Shown piece after piece: positions 32,528 to 43,056 of a stretch of DNA of 64,000 bases. The position numbers and the translations under genes are program-made. Source of the DNA: Haematobia irritans (lineage: Eukaryota > Arthropoda > Insecta > Diptera > Muscidae). Within the stretch, counting starts at the first letter, position 1, and every line of letters begins with the position of its first letter. The stretch covers positions 59,214,066 to 59,278,065 of the forward strand of contig NC_134400.1 in NCBI RefSeq assembly GCF_050003625.1, given 5' to 3'. The notes under the pieces were generated by a model. It did not search any database. It saw nothing but the letters and a program-made list of their open reading frames with translations, and was not told the DNA's origin.

Positions 32528-32592
32528 GCAAGATGGTTGGATGTACAGCTGTTTCGGAATTACCACATTCCTCATCAGCATCCTCTACTTGC
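32528..32592 (-). ncRNA. hammerhead ribozyme, type I, unit F1
   Basis: Read on the minus strand, stem I is GCAAG/CTTGC plus GGATG/CATCC around an internal loop. The core CTGATGA and GAAA are intact. Stem II is GGAAT/ATTCC, and stem III is two base pairs. The predicted cut is between 32544 and 32543. Confidence 0.85.
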
Positions 32593-32965
32593 AGCAAAAC
32601 TATCAACCAATTATCAGAATAAATTCGGGTAATTCACTCAACCCAACGTGAACTACACTTGAACCTCCCGAAGAAGGGTTTGATAGTCGGCTACTGCCTA
32701 AACAAATTTGCCAGCATATCTCTTTTCCTTTGCCAAACTCAAATCATCGATTTGTATGTATTTGGCTGGGTTTGTTTTTGAGCGTGCTTCCTCTATCTTC
32801 ATTCGTTTTGTTTGTTATTGTTGGCTTCTCTTCAATCGTTATTGTTGTTTTTTTTTTTTTTTTGATCTCAGCTTAAAGCCATGCATTGACTAAACTACAA
32901 GTGTAGCTTAACCAACAGAGGAAAAGTATGCTTGTCAAATTTATTTGGGCAAAGCCCTATAGACT

Positions 32966-33030
32966 GCAAGATGGTTGGATGTACAGCTGTTTCGGAATTA
33001 CCACATTCCTCATCAGCATCCTCTACTTGC
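32966..33030 (-). ncRNA. hammerhead ribozyme, type I, unit F2
   Basis: The same structure as F1 with an intact core. The predicted cut, between 32982 and 32981, lies 438 nt from that of F1. The unit is truncated beyond the ribozyme where it meets the inverted copies at 33143. Confidence 0.85.
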
Positions 33031-33340
33031 AGCAAAACTATCAACCAATTATCAGAATAAATTCGGGTAATTCACTCAACCCAACGTGAACTACACTTGA
33101 ACCTCCCGAAAAAGGGTTTGATAGTCGGCTACTGCCTAAACACAAGCACGCTCAAAAACAAACCCAGCCAAATACATACAAATCGATGATTTGAGTTTGG
33201 CAAAGGAAAAGAGATATGCTGGCAAATTTGTTTAGGCAGTAGCCGACTATCAAACCCTTTTTCGGGAGGTTCAAGTGTAGTTCACGTTGGGTTGAGTGAA
33301 TTACCCGAATTTATTCTGATAATTGGTTGATAGTTTTGCT

Positions 33341-33405
33341 GCAAGTAGAGGATGCTGATGAGGAATGTGGTAATTCCGAAACAGCTGTACATCCAACCAT
33401 CTTGC
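33341..33405 (+). ncRNA. hammerhead ribozyme, type I, unit R1
   Basis: In order: GCAAG, loop TAGA, GGATG, core CTGATGA, stem II GGAAT with loop GTGGTA and ATTCC, core GAAA, C-AGCT-G, then TA. The cut falls between 33389 and 33390. It is followed by CATCC, loop AACCAT and CTTGC. All invariant core positions are present. Confidence 0.88.
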
Positions 33406-33776
33406 AGTCTATAGGGCTTTGCCCAAATAAATTTGACAAGCATACTTTTCCTCTGTTGGTTAAGCTACACTTGTAGTTTAGTCAATGCATGGCTTTAAGC
33501 TGAGATCAAAAAAAAAAAAAACAACAATAACGATTGAAGAGAAGCCAACAATAACAAACAAAACGAATGAAGATAGAGGAAGCACGCTCAAAAACAAACC
33601 CAGCCAAATACATACAAATCGATGATTTGAGTTTGGCAAAGGAAAAGAGATATGCTGGCAAATTTGTTTAGGCAGTAGCCGACTATCAAACCCTTTTTCG
33701 GGAGGTTCAAGTGTAGTTCACGTTGGGTTGAGTGAATTACCCGAATTTATTCTGATAATTGGTTGATAGTTTTGCT

Positions 33777-33841
33777 GCAAGTAGAGGATGCTGATGAGGA
33801 ATGTGGTAATTCCGAAACAGCTGTACATCCAACCATCTTGC
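33777..33841 (+). ncRNA. hammerhead ribozyme, type I, unit R2
   Basis: Identical in its motif to R1, with the predicted cut between 33825 and 33826, which is 436 nt downstream of the R1 cut. Cleavage at R1 and R2 would release a monomer of that length. Confidence 0.88.
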
Positions 33842-34210
33842 AGTCTATAGGGCTTTGCCCAAATAAATTTGACAAGCATACTTTTCCTCTGTTGGTTAAG
33901 CTACACTTGTAGTTTAGTCAATGCATGGCTTTAAGCTGAGATCAAAAAAAAAAAACAACAATAACGATTGAAGAGAAGCCAACAATAACAAACAAAACGA
34001 ATGAAGATAGAGGAAGCACGCTCAAAAACAAACCCAGCCAAATACATACAAATCGATGATTTGAGTTTGGCAAAGGAAAAGAGATATGCTGGCAAATTTG
34101 TTTAGGCAGTAGCCGACTATCAAACCCTTTTTCGGGAGGTTCAAGTGTAGTTCACGTTGGGTTGAGTGAATTACCCGAATTTATTCTGATAATTGGTTGA
34201 TAGTTTTGCT

Positions 34211-34275
34211 GCAAGTAGAGGATGCTAATGAGGAATGTGGTAATTCCGAAACAGCTGTACATCCAACCATCTTGC
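34211..34275 (+). ncRNA. hammerhead ribozyme, core-mutated, unit R3
   Basis: Stems match R1, but the core reads CTAATGA instead of CTGATGA. The G to A change is at 34227, an invariant core guanine (G5), so this copy should not cleave. Confidence 0.85.
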
Positions 34276-34670
34276 AGTCTATAGGGCTTTGCCCAAATAA
34301 ATTTGACAAGCATACTTTTCCTCTGTTGGTTAAGCTACACTTGTAGTTTAGTCAATGCATGGCTTTAAGCTGAGATCAAAAAAAAAAAAAAAAAAAAAAA
34401 CAACAATAACGATTGAAGAGAAGCCAACAATAACAAACAAAACGAATATTTTAAGTAATTTTAATCAATTTTTAATATTTTTTGTATCTTTCATTTGACC
34501 ACAAACTTCGTTGCACAAAGTAAACAATGTTATCTCTGCCTTTAGTAGATGACAGTGATGACAAATATAAAAAGCTGGAACGAAAAGGAACGATTTGAAG
34601 GAACTAGTTCCTTTGTACAAAAGGAACGACGAGTCCGAATCACTATGGTGAACGATTTTGCCCAAGATTA

Positions 34671-34789
34671 ACTCAGAATTTAATTCTCGGTATACTAAAC
34701 GATGGGTCTCAGACTTTTCCTTCTTGACGTTACATACAAATGCACAAACTTATTATACCCTGTACCACAGTAGCGGTGAAGGGTATAAA
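34671..34789 (-). repeat. family B repeat, left terminal portion
   Basis: Reverse complement of the family B start, ending TATACCCTGTACCACAGTAG followed by CGGTGAAGGGTATA. It begins with the second copy of the hAT target duplication and marks the end of the interrupted family B copy. Confidence 0.85.
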
Positions 34790-34888
34790 AAGATGCGGGT
34801 AGTCAACCCATCTTTTTCAAACGCTTCTGTTGAAAGGGCATTTTTAATATATGACACAATTAAAAAGAAATTAAAAATCGTATTTTAA
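34790..34888 (+). pseudogene. hAT transposase C-terminal fragment
   Basis: The frame reads VVNPSFSNASVERAF and then DTIKKKLKIVF before a stop. NASVERAF matches the hAT dimerisation (hATC) motif near the transposase C-terminus. The rest of the protein is absent. It borders the family B repeat directly, so B may have inserted into an old hAT copy. Confidence 0.6.
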
Positions 34889-34889
34889 C

Positions 34890-36204
34890 TTAGCAGCGGA
34901 AAGATTTTTAAGAGTTAAATTTCGGTCTTATAATTTCTCGCCTACAATTTTAGCGAATAACTTTAATTTTTGTTTATTTTTTATTTCAATTATTTATATT
35001 TTATAACCCGATTTTTTAATTGATTTGATTTAAAAGATTTTTACATTGAATTATTTTGTTTTGCCTACATTTTGTTTATTTTTTATTTCTATTATTTATA
35101 TTTTATAACCCGCTTTTTTAAATTAATTTGATTTAAAACATTTATACATTTTATTTTGCCTGCATTCCTCAGGGACGAAATTTTAGAAAGACGAAATTCC
35201 CTTGTTTATAAAGTATTTTCCTTAAGAGTAAATAAACCCGAATTTGTGACAAGTGTTGTAATGATTTCATCTAATGATTTTTGTTTACTTATAAGGAAAT
35301 TGTTTAGCACCAAAAGAAAAATTAGTTTGTCTAAAATTTCAGTATTCAGAAAAGAAACCTCTTCTTTCAGTATATATTTGTATTAAATTTAATTTTTAAA
35401 GTGTATCACAACGGGATTTTTTTCACAAAATTTGGGACCACTTTTTTACTATTTAAACTCTTAAATTTTTGGGGGTTTTTGAAAAATGTCTAGACCAATT
35501 TGGGTTTTTTTTTTAAGATTTGGGGGGGAAGAATAAAAAATCACCTGGCAACACTGGTGTGACAGTACACTTGTGATCGCAAGTGTCAAAAGTGATAATG
35601 CTGCCGTTGTTTAAGTTGCTGTGCAGCATTTAATATGATATATGGTTTTGCCGGTTGAAATATTTTTGGCAGGTTAAAAGCTCTACTTTGTAACAGCAAT
35701 GCATAAAACTCTAATGTAATACAACATCCTGTTGTTATAACTATCGCCTAAAAGCAGGCAATAAAATATCTTTGCAAAAATTTTATTCAACTGCGAGTTG
35801 CCCTGTGAAAGCGACAAACCACATTATGTTTAAAGGGCGCCTGGTCATAAAATCAAAAGAAGTACAACCAATATACAGCATTACAACTTACATTGCGGTG
35901 AGTTATAATGACTAACTTGTAATGGCAATAATAAATACTTCTCGGTAATTTTTGAATTGATATTCTCAAAATGTAATGCATTTGGCCGTTAATGCCTTAA
36001 TAAAATAGAATAAATGACGGTACCATTAGGTATAATTATTCACATAATTGAGCATTTACTTAAAAAAAAAAACTCAAAAATAATGTGTTATGTAACGGCA
36101 ATTCTGAAGATTTTTCCGTTAAGGAATATTCTTCACGAATATTTCATAATAATTGTGTTTTAAATGAATGATATTACCATTTTAAATAAATGCTTTATTA
36201 TACC
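34890..36204. other. non-coding, no gene recognised
   Basis: AT-rich sequence with homopolymer runs. A direct repeat of about 60 bp (ATTTATATTTTATAACCCG) occurs near 34990 and again near 35095. I see no gene; the frame at 35156-35386 has no recognisable feature. Confidence 0.45.
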
Positions 36205-36326
36205 TCATTCACATTACACTTTCGAAATCGACTTCACACTTTCAAAATCGACTTCAACTGTCATTTGCCTTATAAAAACGGATATATAAAATCCACCTTT
36301 AGTAGATTTCGAACATAATGTGAATC
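36205..36326. mobile_element. short fold-back MITE
   Basis: ATTCACATTACACTTTCGAA on the left is matched by TTCGAACATAATGTGAAT on the right in inverted orientation. A diverged copy lies at 63797-63935. Confidence 0.5.
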
Positions 36327-36561
36327 TAACTCCCTTAAACAACAACATTTATTTATATTTTAACTGTGAAAATAATTTGCCCGTAATCTTATTTAGATTT
36401 ACATTTACATTTTTGTTATACCCTCCACCATAGGATGGGGGTATATTAACTTTGTCATTCCGTTTGTAACACATCGAAATATTGCTCTAAGACCCCATAA
36501 AGTATATATATTCTGGGTCGTGGTGAAATTCTGAGTCGATTTGAGCATGTTCGTCCGTCCG

Positions 36562-36911
36562 GGAGCCACCGTGGTGCAATGGTTAGCATGCCCGCCTTGC
36601 ATACACAAGGTCGTGGGTTCGATTCCTGCTTCGACCGAACACCAAAAAGTTTTTCAGCGGTGGATTATCCCACCACAGTAATGCTGGTGACATTTCTGAG
36701 GGTTTCAAAGCTTCTCTAAGTGGTTTCACTGCAATGTGGAACGCCGTTCGGACTCGGCTATAAAAAGGAAGCCCCTTGTCATTGAGCTTAACATGGAATC
36801 GGGCAGCACTCAGTGATAAGAGAGAAGTTCACCAATGTGGTATCACAATGGACTGAATAGTCTAAGTGAGCCTGTTACATTGGGCTGCCACCTAACCTAA
36901 CCTAACCTAAC
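36562..36911 (+). mobile_element. tRNA-derived SINE, full length, copy 1
   Basis: A pol III A-box-like sequence (GTGGTGCAATGGTTAGCATG, 36571) and a perfect B box (GGTTCGATTCC, 36616) form a tRNA-like head. The 3' end is the LINE-like tail ending in (CTAAC)n. A 16-bp target duplication, CATGTTCGTCCGTCCG, flanks it at 36546-36561 and 36912-36927. It is non-coding and depends on a partner LINE. Confidence 0.95.
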
Positions 36912-37054
36912 CATGTTCGTCCGTCCGTCTGTTGAAATCACGCTAACTTCCGAACAAAACAAGCTATCGACTTGAAACTTGGCACAAGTAGTTGTTATTG
37001 ATGTAGGTCAGATGGTATTGTAAATGGGCCATATCGGCCCACTTTTACTATAGC

Positions 37055-38180
37055 CCCCATATAAACGGACCTCCAAATTTGGTTTGCGGGGACTCTAAGA
37101 GAAGGAAATTTCATCCAATCCGACTGAAATTTGGTATATGGTGTCAGCATATGACCTGTAACAACCATGCAAAAATTGGTCCACATCGGTCCATAATTAT
37201 ATATAGTCCCCATATAAACCGATCCCCAGATTTGGCTTGCGGAGCCTCTAAGAGAAGCAAATTTCATCCTATGCGGCTGAAATTTGGTACATGGTGTAAG
37301 CATATGACCTCTAACAACCATGCAAAAATTGGTCCACATCGGTCCATAATTATATATAGTTCCCATATAAACCGATCCCCAGATTTGGCTTGCGGAGCCT
37401 CTAAGAGAAGCAAATTTCATCCGATCCGGCTGAAATTTGGTACAGGGCGTTAGTGTATGGTCTCTAATAACCATGCAAAAATTCGTCGAAATCGGCCCAT
37501 ATAAACCGTTCTCCCGATTTGGCTTGCGGAGCCTCTAAGAGAAGCAAATTTCATCCGATCCGGCTGAAATTTGGTACATGGTGTTAGTATATGGGCTCTA
37601 ATAACCATGCAAAAATTGGTCGAAATTGGTCCATAATTATATATAACCCCATATAAACCGGTTACCAGATTTGACCTCCGGAGCCTCTTGGAAGACCAAA
37701 ATTCATCCGATTCGGTTGAAATTTGGTACGTAATGTTAGTATATGTTATCCAACAACATGCAGGAATTGGTTCATATTTGTCCATAATTAGATATAGTCC
37801 CCATATAAACCTAACCCCAGATTTGACCTCCGGTGCCTTTTGGAGAAACAAAATTCATCCGATCTGGTTGAAATTTGGTACGTGGTGGTAGTATATGATA
37901 TTTAACAGCCATGCCAAAAGTCGTCCATATCAGTCCATAATCACATATAGCCCCGATCCCGAGATTTGGTTTTGGAGCCTCATGGAGGAGCAAATTTCAT
38001 CCGAGTCAGATGAAATTTGGTACATTGTGGTAGTATATGGCCGTTAACAACCATGCCTAACTAGGTCCATATCGGTCTATATTTATATATAGCCCTCAGA
38101 TAAATCGATCCCAGATCACAAAAAATTGGTCCATATCAAGTTCATAATTGTATATAGCCCCCATATAAGCGACCCCCATA
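37055..38180 (+). repeat. 152-153 bp tandem modules of family A
   Basis: Units marked by CCCATATAAAC begin near 37055, 37208, 37361, 37495, 37647, 37799 and 37951, mostly 152-153 bp apart. Each also contains GCTGAAATTTGGTAC and CCATGCAAAAATTGGTC variants. The long minus-strand frames across this region are artefacts of the repeat. Confidence 0.9.
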
Positions 38181-38362
38181 TTTCAATTCTGGCTCTCTAC
38201 CACGTATGGACTAATTCACAATTTAGAAAACGATGTTTTAAGATACCACAACCCAAGTAATTCGATTGTGGATGACAGTCTTTCGTAGAAGTTTCTACGC
38301 AATCCATGGTGGAGGGTACACAAGATTCGGCCTGGCCGAACTTACGGCCGTATATACTTGTT

Positions 38363-39210
38363 TATATCTACAATATTCGTTTCTATTCAAGTAATGTTTA
38401 TATTACAGCATTACTCGCCATATTTTGATCCATTGTAATCGGCTAGAGAAGTCAATATTTTCGAGATTTGGTTGCCTGAGACAATAAGTGGTTATTTTGC
38501 AAACTTTGGTATATCTACGAATAAGTGATTACATATTAGGTGATTATATGCTTTAAAAGCACTAATTATTTCATGGTCAAAGGTATGCCTGGGAGAAGCA
38601 CTTTCCTCCTAGGACATGCGTATGTAAATGTCATCCGGAGCGATGACAATTAATAAGTGGTTATTAATTTTTAAACAAGCTTACCTACAAGATTACCGGG
38701 TAATTAGAGTTTTTGCTGGGATAAATGAAATACGTACCAACGATGATGACATCGAAACATTTATTTCTGAAATTCTTATCGAAAATTCGCCAAATTCTGA
38801 TTGCTACTGCATATATAACACAATTGTTGAAGTGGCGATGTTTTTTTATATGTATACAACATAATGGTTTTTCATTTGTTTATGACCTAAATTTTATAAA
38901 TGCATAATTAAATGAACTTAGGATGAGCAATTTTCAATTCGGTTTACGTCGTTTCAATTAACGTCGTCAAATTCGGGAACCAATTACGACGTAAATCGAA
39001 GGATTCTGTTTACATTTATCGCAAAAAAACGTCAAACTCTGCAAAAATTTTGTTCCAAAAGCGAAATATTTCGGTCATTTGACACAAACCTAGCACAACT
39101 TTTAAATCGCAAAAATTGCAATTCTAACTTCTTGAACATTAGTATTTAGTTAAAAAGTAGTTCATTTTCTATTTACTTTGTTTTTTAATGTATTCCATTG
39201 TGATATCCTA
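38363..39210. other. non-coding, no gene recognised
   Basis: AT-rich sequence without a convincing gene or repeat. The overlapping small frames at 38628-38907 carry no domain that I recognise. Confidence 0.4.
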
Positions 39211-40178
39211 CGCCCTCACAAAAAATCGCTTCTGTAACATATACTCCCAAACATATTTTGCTTCAAGCATATACATTTTTGGGTATTGCCCAAACATTTA
39301 TATGTTTGATCTCTACCAATATATAATATGTTTGAAAGCATATTGGTCTAAACAATATATGTTTGGGTAGTCTAAGTTCCAAACATTTTGTATTTTTGCA
39401 TCCAAATTCAATAATGTTGTCTTCCAAAAAACAATATGTTATTATGTGACCTTATAATATGTTTGGAAGCATTTTGCACCCAAAAATATTATATGCTTAA
39501 AAAATATTCTCCCAAAGGATATTGTGCTCAAAATTTTATTTATTTATATATTTACAATCATAATGAATTATGAAAATAAACAGGTAATATAGGTGCTAAC
39601 AACGACCTGAATGCTCAAAATTTTGATTCTGCCCAATTGTATATTCCCCGACATCTTTCTCACTTCCACGAGATTTTTTAGTTCTTAGCACCTTTTTCTG
39701 TAATACAAACATTGTAGAAGAAATTATTCAATTTTATGATTTTTTTATTTTTATTTTAATTTTACCTTTTGCCGGACGGGGATTCGAACAGCGGACCACA
39801 CAGTTTGTAAGAATCAAAGAAGTAGCTGATCAATTGCCCAAGGAAAAATAAAATGTTAATTTTGTAATAACAAGCAACAACCACCAACTTAATTCAATAT
39901 CGCTCCCTGTTAAATAGCGCTCCAAGCTACTAAACACATATATGTTTATAGGCTATTTCTAAATTAATATATGTTTGCATTCAAGCATATTATATTTACA
40001 AACATTTTATGTCCCAAACATAATATGTTCTAACATATTAACATATATGTCCCAAACATGTTATGCTAGTTTATGAACATTATATGCTTGCACTCAAAAA
40101 TATTGTGTTTAAAAATTTGTGTTCCAAACATATAATGTTCATAGCCAAACATATGATAAACAGTCTTTTTCAACCGTG
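39211..40178 (-). mobile_element. TA-flanked MITE with tRNA-like segment, copy 1
   Basis: This 968-bp element is flanked by TA at 39209-39210 and 40179-40180. It is the reverse complement of the copy at 62066-63038. The ends read CGCCCTCACAAAAAATCG and CTTTTTCAACCGTG, so the inverted repeat is very short. The body is full of CATATATGTTTG-type palindromes and holds a tRNA-like stretch. Confidence 0.85.
39770..39845 (-). other. tRNA-like segment inside MITE copy 1
   Basis: On the minus strand the sequence shows an A-box-like TGGGCAATTGATCAGC and a B-box-like GTTCGAATC (39781-39789) about 50 nt apart. I cannot fold a complete acceptor stem, so it is not a functional tRNA gene but may be a tRNA-derived pol III promoter. 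Confidence 0.4.
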
Positions 40179-40180
40179 TA

Positions 40181-42145
40181 GGCGATTAACTACTCTCTTA
40201 CATATATATACTTATTTTCCGCAGCTGTGACTCGATGAAACTAAGAACACTCATTTATTAATTTTTTGTTGGTTTTTTGAAATCTTGGAAAATATTTATT
40301 TTTTTATTAATAAAATTGTTAATTTACCATTGAATCAGTTAATAGATACCTTCTATAATTGTATGTAGATACGTATTTTATGTTTGGAATTACGATAAAA
40401 AATCGATATTGGAAATACAATCTATTTGAAACTTCAAGTAGCTTTATGCTTGAAGATATGCTCACGTAATATGAACTATGTGATATTCTATTTTCAGATT
40501 TTTCTTTTTTTAAGAACAGCTGCATTTTTCAACGGACATGTTAGGAATAGTGCTATACATTAACTTCATCGTCATATCGAAATATAATAAAGTAAGAGGA
40601 CTCAATTTTTGGGGAGAACAGCATGGTTTGGCCGATATGGTAAGGGATGTAATATGAGTGTGGGTATACTTTTCCAAATATCCCACATTGCATTCACCAT
40701 TGCAAAAATACGCTTCGAAATGCTGCGGAGCAACAATAAAGTTCCATCCAAAATTGGTGAAATTTATTTTGAGAGGATAGCGACAGCATCTTATTTCATT
40801 ATCGTTTTCTTGACAATCCAGTCCAGCGTTTCGTTTTGCTCTTCCTTTATTCTTCGATGCAACCTCGAGATACAGAGTCTAAAAATATTTAAGAAATTCG
40901 ATAACATAACACATAACCTTTACAATATAATAGAATTAAGAATAATTTCTTAGTCATAATTGTTTAATAATCAACTATTATGGGAGTGTTTAGATTTCTA
41001 AACATGCACTATATGTGATATGTTTTTAGGATAGATAAGTTTTATGGCAGGCAATGAAAATAAAATTATAACTCAATACATATACAATGTGCTGCACATG
41101 CGTGGTCATAGAATCTTATCAAATGCCCAGTACTAAGTTCGTTTTTGCGAAAAACGAATATCTTTATTTATCTCCGTAAATAGGGTCTCAAGCCCAGGGA
41201 TGTTAACCTATTTATGCGAAATAATATACCAGCCTATTTTTTCGTGCGAAAAATCCAGGGTTGTATAAATATGTGTTTGAAAATGCTCAAAACAAAGATT
41301 TCGCATTTATTCCGCGCTAACGTTTTTTATATGGAGTATAGCAGGTTTTCGTGCGAAAACGTTATCTTAGTACTAGTCTTAAAGGGTAAAAAATACAAGA
41401 TAGTGCTGTATAAGTATGTGCTTATCTTTACTTTAGAATATTTAGATTGTAGCTAGTTTAAGATTTAGTAACATATATAAGTTTGAATAGTTTTAGAATA
41501 AATTAGTGACTTACAACCACACATTCATGTAAGGAGTATTATTAATTTCTTTACAGGGGACTATACTGAGATTTTACTTAAAAGAAATTTACCACCTCTG
41601 TTTTAAACATTTTATTATGCGTAATACACAAAAAAAAAATAATAATTTCCTCAGAATCGAAATTATAGACCAGTGAACTTTTTCTTTGTTTGTCCCCAAC
41701 AAATTTGGTTAGGTTTGAAAGAAGAAACTTTAGGGACAAATGGAAAACTTGTTGGTATAAATATAGTTTCGCAGAATAGAAATTAATTTTTTGCGTCTAT
41801 AGGCTCCTTTGAAACTTGATCTATTAGCGTCGAATGTCCATTTTAGTTCTCACTTATATGCAGCGATAAAGTCAAATTTTCAGCATCAAGTGAGCACTTC
41901 GGTTGTCAAACATTTTGTTCCTCAGAAAAGAAAAAACTTCTTCTTGGTATGCACTTCTAATCCTCCCATGGAGGTGGCTAAATTGGTCCCGATACAAAAA
42001 TAGTATTGGTCAAAACCCTTGGTTTGATATATTTGACAACTTTTATACTTCTGATCAATGGGCCTATTTAGACTCGTAGGATACATGATAACTTTGAACA
42101 AATAATATCACATTAATCCGATGTGTCCATGTGTACACAAAAAGA
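40181..42145. other. non-coding, no confident gene
   Basis: A plus-strand frame at 40609-40953 (114 codons) has a hydrophobic stretch (ASYFIIVFLTIQSSVSF) that could be a membrane segment, but I recognise no family. It has no clear splice or start context. The rest is AT-rich with no visible gene. Confidence 0.4.
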
Positions 42146-42288
42146 AGTCCGTTGATAGGTTAGGTTAAAGTGGCAGCCCGATTAAGATTCAGGCTCACGT
42201 AGACTGTTCAATCCATTGTGATACCACATTAACTAAAAGTACCTATTACATATGGGCTCTTCTAGTTTTAACTGCTGAACCTTCTTGA

Positions 42289-43056
42289 TTATTTTTCTTT
42301 GTTGAACCAACCAGATTGTTCCAAAAACATTAGCAGACTGCTTAAGTTGACGTTTTCCAGATCCGCCAGTAATCTGAAGCTATATGCTCCTAAAAGTTGC
42401 TTGCGCTTTACACAAAATGCTGGACACTCACACAAGAGGTGTTTAATTGATTCCTTCTCCCCCGCATCATGACAGCTCATACAATAGTCATTATACTTCC
42501 GCCAATAGTTTTTGCAAAATCGCCTATCAGGCAGCGACCCGTTATAGCAGATATCAGGAGTGATATCTGACGTCTCGAGAACACTAGCATATCTAGTATG
42601 CGGTTTAATTTTAAATGGGGCCATATTTGCTTGGTGTCGTTACAGCCCTTGCAATTCTCCCATTGAATATTTGTCATCATAACAGCCTTCTCACGCAGCA
42701 TGAGCTTGATGGTAGCCAGAGGCATACCAACAGATTCTAGTTCCCCTGGAATATGTAAGGTAGTCCCTAGCCTTGCCAACTCATCCGCTTCGCAGTTCCC
42801 CGGTATGTTCCTATCGCCAGGCACCCATATTAGATGAATATTGTACTGCTCAACCATCTCATTGAGAGATTTGCGGCAGTCGATGGCCGTTTTCGAGTTG
42901 AACACAGAGTCCAAGGATTTTATTGCAGGTTGACTGTCTGAGTATATATTAATGCCCACATTTTTTGGAACATTACTTCTCAGCCAATTCGCCACCTCTC
43001 TTATTGCTAATATTTCTCCCTGAAAAACACTACAGTGATTAGGTAATCTTTTCGCT
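42289..43056 (-). pseudogene. LINE copy 2 ORF2: RNase H and C-terminus
   Basis: Frames 42995-42477 and 42624-42289 carry YSDSQPAIKSL, WVPGDRNIPGNCEADELA (His changed to Asp compared with copy 1) and CMSCHDAGEKESIKHLLCEC. One frameshift near 42500-42620 separates them. The first RNase H Asp motif is lost because the insertion lies just before it. Confidence 0.88.

Larger units (their letters stand above)
32406..34446. mobile_element. hammerhead-ribozyme repeat cluster (retrozyme or Penelope LTR-like)
   Basis: The cluster has five copies of a 434-438 bp unit: one full and one truncated on the minus strand (32406-32843, 32844-33143), then three on the plus strand (33144-33579, 33580-34013, 34014-34446). 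The insert is bounded by a 14-bp duplication, TATTTTAAGTAATT, at 32392-32405 and 34447-34460. Each unit holds an A-rich run (10-21 A) and a type I hammerhead motif with a two-bp stem III, as reported for Penelope-like element LTRs and animal and plant retrozymes. There is no ORF. Tandem units with one cut site each would give RNA monomers of about 435 nt. The opposed orientation makes the whole cluster a fold-back. Confidence 0.85.
32025..34670. mobile_element. hAT-type non-autonomous element, 2646 bp
   Basis: An exact 8-bp duplication, ACTCAGAA, lies at 32017-32024 and 34671-34678 and splits a known family B sequence. The short inverted ends are TAGTCTTGTG and TAATCTTGGG (reverse complement of the right end). 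The flanks of the interior contain palindrome-like GGAACGA/TCGTTCC motifs. The element has no transposase. Most of its length is the inserted hammerhead cluster 32406-34446. Confidence 0.8.
36413..38362 (+). repeat. family A interspersed repeat, full length
   Basis: The copy starts TTGTTATACCCTCCACCATA and ends GGTGGAGGGTA, then CGGCCTGGCCGAACTTACGG and GTATATACTTGTT. The interior consists of tandem 152-153 bp modules. It has no coding capacity and its class is unknown to me, although I recall similar dispersed repeats from muscid flies. A SINE is inserted at 36562-36911. Confidence 0.75.

Noticed and set aside
34790..35400. Extending the hAT transposase remnant beyond 34888
   Set aside because: After the stop at about 34888 no further hATC-like motif can be read in any frame.
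36562..36635. Apparent tRNA gene with perfect B box
   Set aside because: It is the head of a SINE: it has a LINE-like tail, a target duplication and further copies at 53170 and 59405, and the acceptor stem is not complete.
36995..37474. Minus-strand frame encoding repeated peptide blocks (159 codons)
   Set aside because: It is a by-product of the 153-bp tandem modules of family A, whose length is a multiple of three. The opposite strand has a similar frame.
40609..40953. 114-codon frame with a hydrophobic segment, considered as a receptor fragment
   Set aside because: AT-rich DNA often gives such segments by chance. No conserved motif or splice site supports it.
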